The notes: generated by a model from the sequence alone, not told the origin. 55,497 nt of DNA from an uncultured Sphingomonadales bacterium (GCA_903821685.1 CAIJLW010000109.1:1-55497); one strand, 5' to 3'; numbered from the stretch's first letter, positions 9,534-18,612 are shown. Numbers and translations are program-made.

Positions 9534-9562
9534 TTGACATTATAGGCGAATCGCTTTAGTAA
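9534..9562 (+). promoter_or_regulatory. Possible promoter of the xre/membrane-protein pair
   Basis: TTGACA (9534-9539), 17 nt, then TAGTAA (9557-9562), about 33 nt before the regulator start. TGACA recurs at 9535, about 9569 and about 9592, so the regulator may bind its own promoter (inference). Confidence 0.35.
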
Positions 9563-9595
9563 GGTTTACATGACACAAAGACATTTTAACCTGAC

Positions 9596-9808
9596 ATGAA
9601 AAATCAGCTCAAAGTGCTGCGCGCGATGCGCAATTGGAGCCAGGCCGATTTGGGCGAGCATCTCGATGTATCGCGCCAGGCGGTAAACGCGATTGAGACG
9701 GGCAAATATGACCCGTCCCTGCCTTTGGCGTTCAAGATTTCACGGCTGTTTGACTTGCCAATCGAGGAGATTTTCGATGACGAATACTCAGGAGAGCGCG
9801 ATGGGTGA
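9596..9808 (+). CDS. Small XRE/Cro-type transcriptional regulator
   Basis: 70-residue DNA-binding protein consisting almost only of a helix-turn-helix: LRAMRNWSQADLGEHLDVSRQAVNAIETGKYDPS, followed by LAFKISRLFDLPIEEIFDDE. This is the compact Cro/YozG-like class whose genes usually sit just before a membrane protein gene. Here the next gene overlaps its 3' end by 8 nt with a ribosome binding site inside it. It likely represses its own operon, but no target is shown by the sequence. Confidence 0.88.
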   Translation: MKNQLKVLRAMRNWSQADLGEHLDVSRQAVNAIETGKYDPSLPLAFKISRLFDLPIEEIFDDEYSGERDG

Positions 9809-10451
9809 CGCAGATCAAAAAATGGGCGGCAATATCGCACGCAATCTATGGATGATGTTGTCCGGGGTGGGCATCATCATGCTGCTGGGCGTGATCACTG
9901 GGTTTCTGTCACAGCATAATGCCCAAGGTGGCGGTACGTTAGATTTGGCTGGGGTTGCGGTTTTAGGCGCAGTTGCGGCGGCGATCCTTATTTTGGCTTT
10001 CGTCATCTGGAAATTGTTCCAGCAAGGGAAGCAAAGCGGCGAAAAGGTGCCCCGCCGTGAAAAAGTCTACAATCGTTTCTTAGTTGGCAGCTTTTTATTT
10101 GGCGGCGCCACCGGGCTCGCCCTCGCGCTGACGGGCAGTTTTGACGCACACGAAACCAGTCTCATGTCCAATGCAGCCATGTCGCCAGTACTCGCGATCA
10201 TCCTTTCAATCGCCATCGGCGTTATTTTGCCAGCCATCACCCTCTATTGGCACAGGCATGCCGTCGATGAGCAAGAGGAGGCCGCCTATCGATTTGGTGC
10301 CCTCATCGCCATCTACGCATTTTGGTTCATCGCGCCAGTCTGGTGGCTTCTGTGGCGCGGCGGCATATTGCCGGAGGTAAATGGTGTAACACTCTATTTT
10401 ATAACAATGTTTGTTGCTCTTGTCGTCTGGTTCTGGAAAAAGTACCGCTGA
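9801..10451 (+). CDS. Six-helix membrane protein coupled to the XRE regulator
   Basis: 216 residues from ATG 9801, selected because AGGAG at 9790-9794 lies 6 nt upstream; earlier in-frame ATGs fall inside the regulator gene without such a site. About six hydrophobic segments are visible (LWMMLSGVGIIMLLGVITGF; LAGVAVLGAVAAAILILAFV; FLVGSFLFGGATGLALALTG; VLAIILSIAIGVILPAITLY; ALIAIYAFWFIAPVWWLLW; LYFITMFVALVVWFW). No catalytic motif is recognised. Pairs of a short XRE regulator with such a membrane protein are widespread, and some membrane partners modulate regulator or sensor activity; the function here is unknown. Confidence 0.8.
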   Translation: MGDADQKMGGNIARNLWMMLSGVGIIMLLGVITGFLSQHNAQGGGTLDLAGVAVLGAVAAAILILAFVIWKLFQQGKQSGEKVPRREKVYNRFLVGSFLFGGATGLALALTGSFDAHETSLMSNAAMSPVLAIILSIAIGVILPAITLYWHRHAVDEQEEAAYRFGALIAIYAFWFIAPVWWLLWRGGILPEVNGVTLYFITMFVALVVWFWKKYR

Positions 10452-10508
10452 ATACCGGTCCGATATCGTCGAATTATACTCTCACCTTATAATTGAAGGA
10501 GAATATCG

Positions 10509-11462
10509 ATGCGCATTTGTTTGAAGACGTTACTCACCGCGACCGCGACCTGTGCGTTGGCCTGGGCGGTTCCTGCCACGGCGCAAAGCACACCTACCGA
10601 AGCCCCTGCTTCCGTCGAGGCACTTGACCCAGTCAAGGCTCCCGCTGTCATGGTGAAGGACGTCGACCCCGCCTTATGGGTGGTCAAAGATGCCGACACC
10701 ACCATTTATCTGTTTGGCAGCGTGCATATCCTGAAACCGGGCTTGGGGTGGTTTGACGATGGCGTAAAGACCGCGTTTGACGCGTCGGACCAATTGGTTC
10801 TCGAACTGGTCGAGCCCCCCGCAGCGGAAGTTCAGGCCATGTTCGGCCAGCTTGCGATGGATCAAAAGGGCAAGGCACTGCGATCCAAGCTGAATGACGC
10901 GGACCGGGCAGTGTACGAAGCGGCGATGGGCAAGCTTGGCATTCCGGCTGCGGCGTTTGACCCGTTTGAGCCTTGGGCTGCAGCGATGACACTGCCCCTG
11001 CTGGCCATGCAGAAAAGCGGATTTGACCCAAATAGCGGCGTTGAAAAGCAACTGACGGCGGCAGCAAATATCACTAAAAAGCCGATAGCTGGCCTTGAAA
11101 CCATGGAGTTTCAGCTTGGTGTGTTTGACACCCTGGCTGAGACTGAACAAGTCCAGTTCCTCGTCGAAACGGCCAAAGACATTGATGACGCCGGGGCTAC
11201 TATGGACAAGATGGTAGACCTATGGGCCGCACCGGACCCGGAAAAGCTGGGCGCACTCATGAATGAGGAGATGACCAGCCGCACTTTATACGACGCGTTG
11301 TTGACCAAGCGGAATGCCAATTGGGCGAAATGGATTTCCGCACGGATGGCAAAGCCTGGGGTGATATTCATTGCGGTGGGCGCAGGCCATCTCGCCGGCC
11401 CGACCAGCGTTCAGGCTTTGCTTCCGGCTTATGGCCTGAACGCAACGCGGGTGGCCTATTAA
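10509..11462 (+). CDS. TraB/GumN family protein, exported
   Basis: 317 residues with an N-terminal signal peptide (TLLTATATCALAWAVPATAQ) and a GAAGGAGAAT ribosome binding site. The TraB/GumN (Tiki-like) fold is shown by TTIYLFGSVHILKPGLGW near residue 63, QLVLELVEPP, a repeat-like second half, and the C-terminal AVGAGHLAGPTSV motif. Eukaryotic Tiki relatives are metalloproteases using these GxxH and GxGHL histidines; for bacterial members the substrate is unknown. Probably periplasmic. Followed 71 nt later by a CPBP membrane protease gene. Confidence 0.88.
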   Translation: MRICLKTLLTATATCALAWAVPATAQSTPTEAPASVEALDPVKAPAVMVKDVDPALWVVKDADTTIYLFGSVHILKPGLGWFDDGVKTAFDASDQLVLELVEPPAAEVQAMFGQLAMDQKGKALRSKLNDADRAVYEAAMGKLGIPAAAFDPFEPWAAAMTLPLLAMQKSGFDPNSGVEKQLTAAANITKKPIAGLETMEFQLGVFDTLAETEQVQFLVETAKDIDDAGATMDKMVDLWAAPDPEKLGALMNEEMTSRTLYDALLTKRNANWAKWISARMAKPGVIFIAVGAGHLAGPTSVQALLPAYGLNATRVAY

Positions 11463-11533
11463 GTTTTGCGTGTGTAACAGGAGAAGGTCGGGCGGACAGT
11501 CGCTCGGCCTTCACCTATTTTTGCAGGGCATAA

Positions 11534-12265
11534 ATGGAAAAAATGCAGCATAGCGATCCTGCGACAGCACCGCCTCTTGCGCCGAAAAATTATCCCGGTT
11601 TGCTGCCGGCTATTGGCTTCATTGCGCTGTATTTTGCCCTGCAAATATTGTGCACGATCCTTATCATGGCGGCCACTTATGACTGGACCAGCACAGCAAC
11701 GCCGATTGCGATTATTACGGGCCTTGTTGTTTCTGCCGTTGTTCAGTTGTTCCTGATGTGGCTCTATTTACGCAAAGATGGTCGGATGGAGGCCTTGGGC
11801 CTATATGACTTTGGCAAACTGCCGCTGCTCAAAACCATTCGTATAGCCGTCCTGTGGATCCTCACCGCCATGGCTTTCAACTATGTTTATGCGACTTACC
11901 TGATTCCAGGCATCGGCATGCAGGACGAAATGTCCAAAATCCTGGCCGCAATTGCGCGATCGCCACTTAACATTGCCGCCATGATCTTTGCGATCGTGGT
12001 TGCTGCGCCCGTTGTTGAGGAGCTGTTGTTTCGCGGAATGCTGCAAAACGCACTAGCGAAATATTTGCCTATATGGGGGGCGATACTGCTGTCGTCATTC
12101 CTGTTTGCCCTCGTGCATGGGCAGCCTTATGCCATTCCGGGCTTGATGTCGCTTAGCCTCGCTTTTGGCTATCTATACCATCGTACAGGGTCGCTGCGTA
12201 CGAACATCATCCTGCACATGGCAAACAACGCCTTTGCGTTGCTGGCTCTACAAATCCTGAATTAA
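11534..12265 (+). CDS. CPBP family intramembrane metalloprotease
   Basis: 243 residues with seven or so transmembrane segments. The CPBP (CAAX protease / bacteriocin-processing, ABI) signature is intact: EELLFRG (motif 1, EExxxR), FALVHG (motif 2) and HMANNAF (motif 3), which supply the glutamate and histidine residues for a membrane-embedded metal site. Family members process prenylated proteins or bacteriocins, or act in membrane stress; no substrate is evident here. It ends convergently against the S66 peptidase gene with a 4-nt overlap. Confidence 0.88.
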   Translation: MEKMQHSDPATAPPLAPKNYPGLLPAIGFIALYFALQILCTILIMAATYDWTSTATPIAIITGLVVSAVVQLFLMWLYLRKDGRMEALGLYDFGKLPLLKTIRIAVLWILTAMAFNYVYATYLIPGIGMQDEMSKILAAIARSPLNIAAMIFAIVVAAPVVEELLFRGMLQNALAKYLPIWGAILLSSFLFALVHGQPYAIPGLMSLSLAFGYLYHRTGSLRTNIILHMANNAFALLALQILN

Positions 12266-13314
12266 ACGACCACAGGCGCGAGCAGGCGGAGCGTTCCCGC
12301 ATCCGCATCGATTTCTGCAATACCGCCCACAGGCAGCGTAAACTGATCCGTAATGTGGCCAAAATAGGCACCCTGATAGGCCGGGATGCCCAATCCGCCC
12401 AGATGCTGAGTCAGCACGTCATTCAGCGTGAACGCGCCGTAGCTTGTGCCCTTGTTGACGCAGTCGGTGCACTGACCAAACACCACGCCTTTGAGGTTTT
12501 TCAATATGCCAGCCTGCCCCAATTGCGTGAGCATGCGGTCGATACGGTATTCGGCTTCGTCGACATCCTCAAGAAACAGGATCGCACCATCGAAATCCGG
12601 CAGATAAGGTGTTCCTGCCAGCGCCGTGAGCACCGTAAGGTTTCCGCCCAATAACTTCCCCTGCGCTTTACCATTGCCGCTGCCCAATACCCGCGTGCGC
12701 CATTGCCGCTGCGCCATTCGGTCTTCGGTACCCATGGGATTGGTAAATGTCGGCGTACCCGCGTCAAACGCGATTTCGCGGTATATATCCCAAGATGCTT
12801 TACCCCACGCACTGCCGGCATTTGGGCCATGCAAAGTTACAAATCCGCCCTTTGCCGCAATCGCCATGTGCAGCGCCGTGATGTCGCTGAAACCCGTCAA
12901 CAATTTGGGATTAGCGCGAATGATGTTCCAATCGAGATACGGCAAAAGCCGGGCACTACCCCACCCGCCACGCACTGCGAAAATGGCTTTAACATCCTTG
13001 TCCGCGAACATCGCATTAATGTCGGATGCTCGGTCTTTATCTTGCCCGGCAAGATAGCCATAACGGTCCAGCAAATGGGCTGCGCGCTTTGGCTTGAGGC
13101 CCATGGCCAATATGGCCTCTTCCACCAATTGAAGCTGGAATGGCTCATCGCTGGCGGACGCTGGCTCGATCAAGCCCACAGTATCACCGACACGAAGCCG
13201 CGATGGCTTGCGTGCCGCTTTTGCATCGGCAGCGGCTGCCGCCGAAAACGAAGGGGCCGACAGCAATGCTGCCAGCCCCGCCATAATCTGACGCCGAGTT
13301 GTGTTCATATCCAT
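12262..13314 (-). CDS. S66 family peptidase (LD-carboxypeptidase / MccF-like), exported
   Basis: 350 residues from ATG 13314; AAAGGG lies 10 nt upstream, and a second ATG follows two codons later. The N-terminus TTRRQIMAGLAALLSAPSFS looks like a twin-arginine signal, so the protein is probably periplasmic, unlike classical cytoplasmic LdcA. Catalytic residues expected for S66 can be placed: Ser143 in GFSDITALH, Glu249 in FLEDVDE and His320 in FGHITDQF; RGGWGSARLLPYLD precedes them. The family trims the terminal D-alanine from muropeptide tetrapeptides or cleaves microcin C-type peptides. It follows a TonB-dependent receptor by 19 nt on the same strand, suggesting uptake and processing of a peptide ligand (inference). 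Confidence 0.9.
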   Translation of the reverse strand: MDMNTTRRQIMAGLAALLSAPSFSAAAAADAKAARKPSRLRVGDTVGLIEPASASDEPFQLQLVEEAILAMGLKPKRAAHLLDRYGYLAGQDKDRASDINAMFADKDVKAIFAVRGGWGSARLLPYLDWNIIRANPKLLTGFSDITALHMAIAAKGGFVTLHGPNAGSAWGKASWDIYREIAFDAGTPTFTNPMGTEDRMAQRQWRTRVLGSGNGKAQGKLLGGNLTVLTALAGTPYLPDFDGAILFLEDVDEAEYRIDRMLTQLGQAGILKNLKGVVFGQCTDCVNKGTSYGAFTLNDVLTQHLGGLGIPAYQGAYFGHITDQFTLPVGGIAEIDADAGTLRLLAPVVV

Positions 13315-13333
13315 ACTCGGCAATCCCTTTAGT

Positions 13334-16291
13334 TTAGAACTTCGCTTCAACCGACAGCGTGAACGACCGTCCACGTGGGTCGGCAACGCGTGGTTCCCAG
13401 CTTGAGCCAGCTCCCGTATTGCTGTCATAGGTGATGGCAAATGGCGGATCCTTGTCGAAGACGTTGCGCACGCCTGCGGTCAAACGCAACCGCTCCAACA
13501 CATCCTTGCTTATAGATGTATTGTAAATCACATATGGTTTCACCTTGGGGTTGTAATCCGGCCGGACCACGGTGCCATTGGCGATGCCAGGCAGTGCCTG
13601 ATTATTGTAACCGTCGCGATAGATTTGCGAGAAGCTGAAGGTGAAGTCATCCTTTGTGAATGAAACAAAGGCGCTGTGCTTCCACTTGAGACCCAAATCA
13701 CCAGCAAAAGTGAACTGACCAATCAAGCTGGGTCCAAATGGAGCCGACGGCAGGAACTTCTCGCGCTTTTTCAGCTGATAGGTTCCGTCCAAACCAGCAC
13801 TTACCACGCCACCCAAGGCGTCCAAGCCACCGCGCAAAGCAATTTCAAGCCCCTTAGTCCTGCGCGACCCGATATTGTCGGCGCGCAGATCTATAAGCGA
13901 AATGGTCCCGTTGGTCCGGGTCACGCGATCAGGGAAGGAACTGATGTTATCAAGCAACTGGCGCAATGTCAGCGCGCCGATAGTGTCATCAACAGAGATC
14001 GACCAATAATCAACCGACGCACTGAAACGACTGGACGGTTGTAGCACCACACCAAGGCTATGCTGCTTTGATGTTTCAGGCCCGAGATTCAAATTGCCAC
14101 CCGAGAGCGTTTCGGGCGTTATGGCCGCGCAACCGGGCAGCGAACTCACGGCTTTCGACGCACATGTTGTCGGGTCAACCAAAGTATTGCCTGGGTTTGG
14201 CGACTGCGTCACGCCGTTGAAGATTTGGTTGAACGCGGGCACGCGGAAACCAGTGTTGAACGACCCACGGAGCATCAACCAATCGAGTGGCTGGAACTTC
14301 GCCGATATCTTCGGGTTAACTGTTGTGCCAAAACCGCTATAGTCGTCAAGCCGCACTGCTCCAGTAACCTCGAATGTGTCAATTACTGGCACCAATATTT
14401 CGGCATAAGCTGCCTTAACTGTCCGGTTTTTCGGGGTAAGTGCGTTGCTGTTATCAAAGGCTACGTTGAAGATATCAGGCGTGCCCGTCACAGCAGCAGG
14501 AGAACCATTGAAGCTGTAAGTTTCGCGACGATAGTCTAGCCCAAGCGCGACCTGAACAGTGCCACCGGGCAAATCGAACAACGACCCAGACACGGATGCA
14601 TCAAGTTGCTTGACCTCATATTTACCGCCATAAAGCGTAACGCCTTCTGCCGAAATTGCCTTCAATCCAGAAAGCGCTTCGGCCGATTGCGATAATGAGA
14701 ACGGGTTGAGAATACCGCTGTTCAGCAGGCCAACTATGCCAGGCCGCGCCGCGCCGGGGGCTGTTGGTGCACGTGGATCGATACCGCCAGATACGGCGCC
14801 GGCAACACCCGACGCAGTCGCGGCGGCGGCTGAAGCGAAGGTTCCGCGATAATGGTATCCGCTGCCCAAGACCGACGTTGCTTGGCTGCGGGCGTAAGAT
14901 CCACCCGCGCGATAGTCCCAGCCGGCCCACAAGGGACCTTCGGCGCCTAAGCCAGCACGCAGGGTTTTGGTGTTTGTTTCATATTCACGCACGTCGCACG
15001 CAGTGCAACGCCAGCGATACGAAATTGGCTTACCGTAATTGGGAGCGATTTGCGGAAAAACGCCGACCAGCTTGTTATAAACATCATTATATGTCGCCGT
15101 TGTCGTGGCGTTCAGGGGATAATATAGCGGCAAGGTGGTTGCGTTGCCGGAATATTGGTTATTCGAGAAGCGCTTGGATGAATCCGCGTCCGAACCCGTG
15201 ATTTCAGCATAAAATTGGTGACCACCAAGCTTTGCAGTTGCGCGCCCATAATAAGTTAGCGTGCTCAATGGTTGTTGAAGGACAGCTGCACGGCCCGTAT
15301 CCCAAGCGCAGGCAAAACGCGCAGAGGTGTTGGCCCACAATTGTTCGTCATATGCCATGCCACCATCCATGGATGCGCAACCCGCGCCGCCTGGAAGGTC
15401 TAGAATGTTGATGCCGCCATTGGCGGAGACGGTTGCGCCTGTTTCAAGCAGACTGACACCGCTTAACAGCGAACCGGTTGGCGCAAACAGCGCATTTGAA
15501 CCTGTTGCGAAAGCTGTAGCAATGGGCGTTCCACGCGTATCCACCGACAGGCCGCGATTAGGCTGATTACCGTTGACGAAACTGCGCTCCGAACCGTTGA
15601 GAGCTTTACTATAGCTTTTGCTCACGGTAGCCATGATGTTGAAGCCATCTTCGTCCAGGTCGCCATAGCCACCCGTCGCCGACAGCCGATAAATGTTGCC
15701 GCCGCCCGCTTCGGTCACATCTGCAAATTGGTTTAAGACGAGGCCTTGAAAGTTGGTTTTCGTGATAAAGTTGATTACGCCACCGATGGCATCCGTTCCA
15801 TAGATGGCCGACGCGCCATCTTTCAGGATTTCCACCCGCTCAAGCGCAGCCATAGGAATTTGATTCACGTCGACGGCTGATCCCGTAAGACCATGCGCTG
15901 CAACGCGCCGACCGTTCAACAGCACCAGCGTGGAAGCAGAACCCTGACCGCGCAAGTTGGCTGCCGAGAGGCCGTTCGTTCCGCGTTGCGCACCAGAGGT
16001 AACATCCGCGTTTGAGGCAAGGTTATCAGCGCCATTTCCGTTGGTGGAAAGATAGGAAATCAGTTGCTCAGGGCTGTTAATGCCCTCACGAGAGATATCG
16101 TTGGTTGTGATAATCTGCAAAGGTAACGCGCTCTTCGCAGGATCCTGCTTGATACGCGATCCGGTAACGATAATCGCCGCGCTTTCATCCGCAGCCGTTT
16201 CGGAAGCGGCAGGCAAGGATGACGCTTGCGCGAATGCTGGTGCAGTTAGGCACGTGGCTAACAACAATATCGCCGTTTTAGAATAATTCAT
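13334..16291 (-). CDS. TonB-dependent outer-membrane receptor
   Basis: 985 residues with a signal peptide (ILLLATCLTAPAFAQ), a plug domain (IIVTGSRIKQ...NLRGQGSASTLVLLNGRRV...VEILKDGASAIYGTDAIGGVINFITK), and a long beta-barrel ending in FTLSVEAKF with the terminal phenylalanine required for outer-membrane assembly. It belongs to the large, often peptide- or glycan-linked receptor group common in sphingomonads. The ligand cannot be read from the sequence. The S66 peptidase gene follows directly, and an Rrf2 regulator is divergent upstream. An extended ribosome binding site GAGGGGAC precedes the start. Confidence 0.95.
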   Translation of the reverse strand: MNYSKTAILLLATCLTAPAFAQASSLPAASETAADESAAIIVTGSRIKQDPAKSALPLQIITTNDISREGINSPEQLISYLSTNGNGADNLASNADVTSGAQRGTNGLSAANLRGQGSASTLVLLNGRRVAAHGLTGSAVDVNQIPMAALERVEILKDGASAIYGTDAIGGVINFITKTNFQGLVLNQFADVTEAGGGNIYRLSATGGYGDLDEDGFNIMATVSKSYSKALNGSERSFVNGNQPNRGLSVDTRGTPIATAFATGSNALFAPTGSLLSGVSLLETGATVSANGGINILDLPGGAGCASMDGGMAYDEQLWANTSARFACAWDTGRAAVLQQPLSTLTYYGRATAKLGGHQFYAEITGSDADSSKRFSNNQYSGNATTLPLYYPLNATTTATYNDVYNKLVGVFPQIAPNYGKPISYRWRCTACDVREYETNTKTLRAGLGAEGPLWAGWDYRAGGSYARSQATSVLGSGYHYRGTFASAAAATASGVAGAVSGGIDPRAPTAPGAARPGIVGLLNSGILNPFSLSQSAEALSGLKAISAEGVTLYGGKYEVKQLDASVSGSLFDLPGGTVQVALGLDYRRETYSFNGSPAAVTGTPDIFNVAFDNSNALTPKNRTVKAAYAEILVPVIDTFEVTGAVRLDDYSGFGTTVNPKISAKFQPLDWLMLRGSFNTGFRVPAFNQIFNGVTQSPNPGNTLVDPTTCASKAVSSLPGCAAITPETLSGGNLNLGPETSKQHSLGVVLQPSSRFSASVDYWSISVDDTIGALTLRQLLDNISSFPDRVTRTNGTISLIDLRADNIGSRRTKGLEIALRGGLDALGGVVSAGLDGTYQLKKREKFLPSAPFGPSLIGQFTFAGDLGLKWKHSAFVSFTKDDFTFSFSQIYRDGYNNQALPGIANGTVVRPDYNPKVKPYVIYNTSISKDVLERLRLTAGVRNVFDKDPPFAITYDSNTGAGSSWEPRVADPRGRSFTLSVEAKF

Positions 16292-16328
16292 GAAATGTCC
16301 CCTCTTTCATTTGTATAACTCAAACTGT

Positions 16329-16357
16329 GTTTTATGCCTGCAAACTATGCGTAACAA
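16329..16357 (-). promoter_or_regulatory. Possible promoter of the TonB receptor/S66 operon
   Basis: On the minus strand TTGTTA (16352-16357) and TAAAAC (16329-16334) are 17 nt apart, about 37 nt before the receptor start. Reasonable spacing, but boxes are only partly canonical. Confidence 0.35.
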
Positions 16358-16478
16358 AAATGCAAAGCAACTATCTTTAGATGCAGTGCACCATTGAAAC
16401 CGGAGAGAGTTTAAATCAATTCACGCTTTGTCTACTAGGTGGGTTGAAAATCAAGGCGGCAACGGGCAAAAGCAGAAT

Positions 16479-16916
16479 ATGCTGTCCCAGAAAACCCGCT
16501 ATGCCATTCGCGCCATGCAGCATCTTGCGGATCATTATGGTAAAGGCCCTGTCCAGCTTGCGGACATTGCAGAGGCCCAAAAAATTCCACCTAAATTCTT
16601 GACCGTCATATTGTCTGAGCTGTCACGCTCTGGCCTGATTGCGTCACAACGTGGCAAGGACGGCGGCTATTGGTTGGGCGTTCCGCCGATCGACATAAGC
16701 TATGGCGACCTCATCCGTATCATGCGCGGGTCACTGGCGCTGGTGCCATGTGCAAGCCGTTATGCCCACGAAACCTGCAAGAATTGTGTTGAAGAAGACA
16801 ATTGCCGCACGCGCGCTTTAATGCTTCAGGTGCGCGATAAAACCGCCAATCTTCTTGATAGCATCAACCTGTCCGATGTCGTGGATGCGGACATCTATCT
16901 GCAGGCAGCAGAGTAA
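16479..16916 (+). CDS. Rrf2 family transcriptional regulator with four cysteines
   Basis: 145 residues from ATG 16479 (MLSQKTRYAIRAM, the usual Rrf2 start); a TTG 17 codons upstream is in frame but adds no family sequence. Winged helix at residues 1-75 (LADIAEAQKIPPKFLTVILSELSRSGLIASQRGKDGGY). The C-terminal part has Cys91, Cys100, Cys103 and Cys109 (C-X8-C-X2-C-X5-C), in the region where IscR, NsrR and RsrR bind an Fe-S cluster, so a redox, iron or sulfur signal is likely. Divergent from the TonB receptor and upstream of a TauE/SafE exporter, either of which could be a target. Ribosome binding site is weak. Confidence 0.88.
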   Translation: MLSQKTRYAIRAMQHLADHYGKGPVQLADIAEAQKIPPKFLTVILSELSRSGLIASQRGKDGGYWLGVPPIDISYGDLIRIMRGSLALVPCASRYAHETCKNCVEEDNCRTRALMLQVRDKTANLLDSINLSDVVDADIYLQAAE

Positions 16917-17054
16917 CCCATCGGTCATCGTTGCTGCCGCTGCGGCTAAACAGTTCCTTGGGCGGCGCAAACAAATTAGCGGGATACAAAGCTGTGGCTA
17001 ATGTAAGTGCTACTGATTATGGATCCGCATTCCGGAGCAAAGGGCCAGGCTTAG

Positions 17055-17831
17055 ATGTTTGAATATGTTACCAACGTCGATTGGTCTGCGGTTGCGCCTT
17101 ACATCGCCGTTGGCTTCGCGGCGCAATTGGTCGACGGAGCGCTTGGTATGGCCTTTGGCGTCATCTGCAGCACCTTGCTGGTCAGCGTCATGGGCGTTGC
17201 GCCTGCCCGCGCATCGGCGGGTGTGCATTTTGTTGAGATGTTCACCACCGGCGCGTCGGGTATCAGCCATGTCCTACACAAAAATGTCGATTGGAAATTG
17301 TTTAGCCGCATCGCCATTCCCGGCGTCATTGGTGGCTGCACAGGGGCCTATTTATTGGCGAACATCCATACGGAGGCCGCCCGGCCTTTTGTTATGGGGT
17401 ATCTTACGCTGATCGGCTTTTACTTGCTGTATAAGGCATGGAACTTCACGCATGAGCAAAAACCACGCGACCCTAAAGTAACTATGCCGCTGGGCCTTAT
17501 CGGCGGTTTTCTTGATGCATCGGGCGGAGGGGGCTGGGGCCCTGTGGTCACGTCCAACCTTCTGATTCAAGGCGCCGACCCGCGTAAAACCATCGGCACG
17601 GTGAACACGGCAGAATTCTTTTTGACTGTCGCAGTCTCCTTAACCTTCATTCTGACCATCGGATTGGAAGCATTCACCGTCGTGACCGGCGGGCTGCTTA
17701 TCGGCGGATTGTTGGCGGCGCCATTTGGTGCATTGATCGCAAAGCGGATTCAACCGCGCAAACTGCTGTTTGCGGTAAGTTCCGTGCTCATAGCCACCAG
17801 CCTGTTCAGCCTCTACAAAGCGTTGGCCTAA
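17055..17831 (+). CDS. TauE/SafE family sulfite exporter-like permease
   Basis: 258 residues, about eight transmembrane segments in two repeats. Family features: GFAAQLVDGALGMAFG near the N-terminus and GLIGGFLDASGGGGWGP at about residue 150, the paired DxxxGxGxG-like motifs of TauE/SafE permeases. Members move sulfite, sulfoacetate or similar organosulfur anions, mostly out of the cell; the substrate here is not proven. It lies 138 nt after a cysteine-rich Rrf2 regulator on the same strand, compatible with sulfur-responsive control. Confidence 0.9.
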   Translation: MFEYVTNVDWSAVAPYIAVGFAAQLVDGALGMAFGVICSTLLVSVMGVAPARASAGVHFVEMFTTGASGISHVLHKNVDWKLFSRIAIPGVIGGCTGAYLLANIHTEAARPFVMGYLTLIGFYLLYKAWNFTHEQKPRDPKVTMPLGLIGGFLDASGGGGWGPVVTSNLLIQGADPRKTIGTVNTAEFFLTVAVSLTFILTIGLEAFTVVTGGLLIGGLLAAPFGALIAKRIQPRKLLFAVSSVLIATSLFSLYKALA

Positions 17832-17941
17832 TTCCGCACTAAGCTTGCATTTGCAACGCAACCCACATATAGGCGCCCGCTTGTCGTGCATGGTCATCCC
17901 TGGAGGCGTGGCGGCAAGGTAACTTTTTTTGGAGAAACAAC

Positions 17942-18553
17942 ATGAGCGATCAGCTGACTTTGTCGGCAGAGACGCGCGATCGGGCAGGCAAGGGAGCCTC
18001 CCGCGAATTGCGTCGTCAAAACCGAGTGCCCGCCGTAATTTACGGCAACAAACAAGAACCCGAACTCATCCATGTCGAAGAAAAGGCGCTCATCAAATTG
18101 TTGATGACTGGCCATTTTTCGAACAGCGTTGTCGAGATCGAACTTGGCGGCAAAAAACAGATCACAATTCCAAAGGATGTTGCATTTCATCCTGTCAGCG
18201 ATCGTCCAACACATGTTGATTTCCTGCGCATCGTCAAGGGCGCGAAGGTGGATATCGAAGTGCCCGTCGTATTCATCAACGAAGACGCTTCACCTGGTTT
18301 GAAGCGCGGTGGTGTTTTGAACATCGTGCGTCACGAACTTGAACTCATCTGCGAAAATGACAAAATCCCTGATGACATCCAAATCGATGTTGCAGGCTTT
18401 GACATTGGCGATTCGATCCACATCAGCCACGTAAAGCTGCCTAAGGGTTCGGAAAGCAAGATCACCGACCGTGATTTCACCATTGCGACCATCGTTGCAC
18501 CATCGGCGCTCAAGTCGACCGAGGGTGACACAACCGCCGAAGGCGAAGCTTAA
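17942..18553 (+). CDS. rplY: 50S ribosomal protein L25 (Ctc form)
   Basis: 203 residues: N-terminal 5S-rRNA-binding L25 domain ([28 protein letters not shown], residues 6-33) plus the C-terminal TL5/Ctc beta domain ([29 protein letters not shown]). The long form is the normal one in alphaproteobacteria. A GGAGAAACAAC ribosome binding site precedes the ATG. Followed by pth, a very common pairing. Confidence 0.97.
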   Translation: MSDQLTLSAETRDRAGKGASRELRRQNRVPAVIYGNKQEPELIHVEEKALIKLLMTGHFSNSVVEIELGGKKQITIPKDVAFHPVSDRPTHVDFLRIVKGAKVDIEVPVVFINEDASPGLKRGGVLNIVRHELELICENDKIPDDIQIDVAGFDIGDSIHISHVKLPKGSESKITDRDFTIATIVAPSALKSTEGDTTAEGEA

Positions 18554-18560
18554 ATCTATC

Positions 18561-18589
18561 TCCGGGGCTGGGTTTCGGTCCGCCCCGGA
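18561..18589 (+). other. Perfect 8-bp hairpin between rplY and pth
   Basis: TCCGGGGC (18561-18568) and GCCCCGGA (18582-18589) form a GC-rich stem with a 13-nt loop just after the rplY stop. No run of T follows, so it is more likely an mRNA processing or stability element than a full terminator. Confidence 0.5.
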
Positions 18590-18612
18590 TATTCCCCCAA
18601 GGGATACGCGCG

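Noticed and set aside
10674-11150. 158-codon open frame on the minus strand
   Set aside because: Antisense shadow of the TraB/GumN gene.
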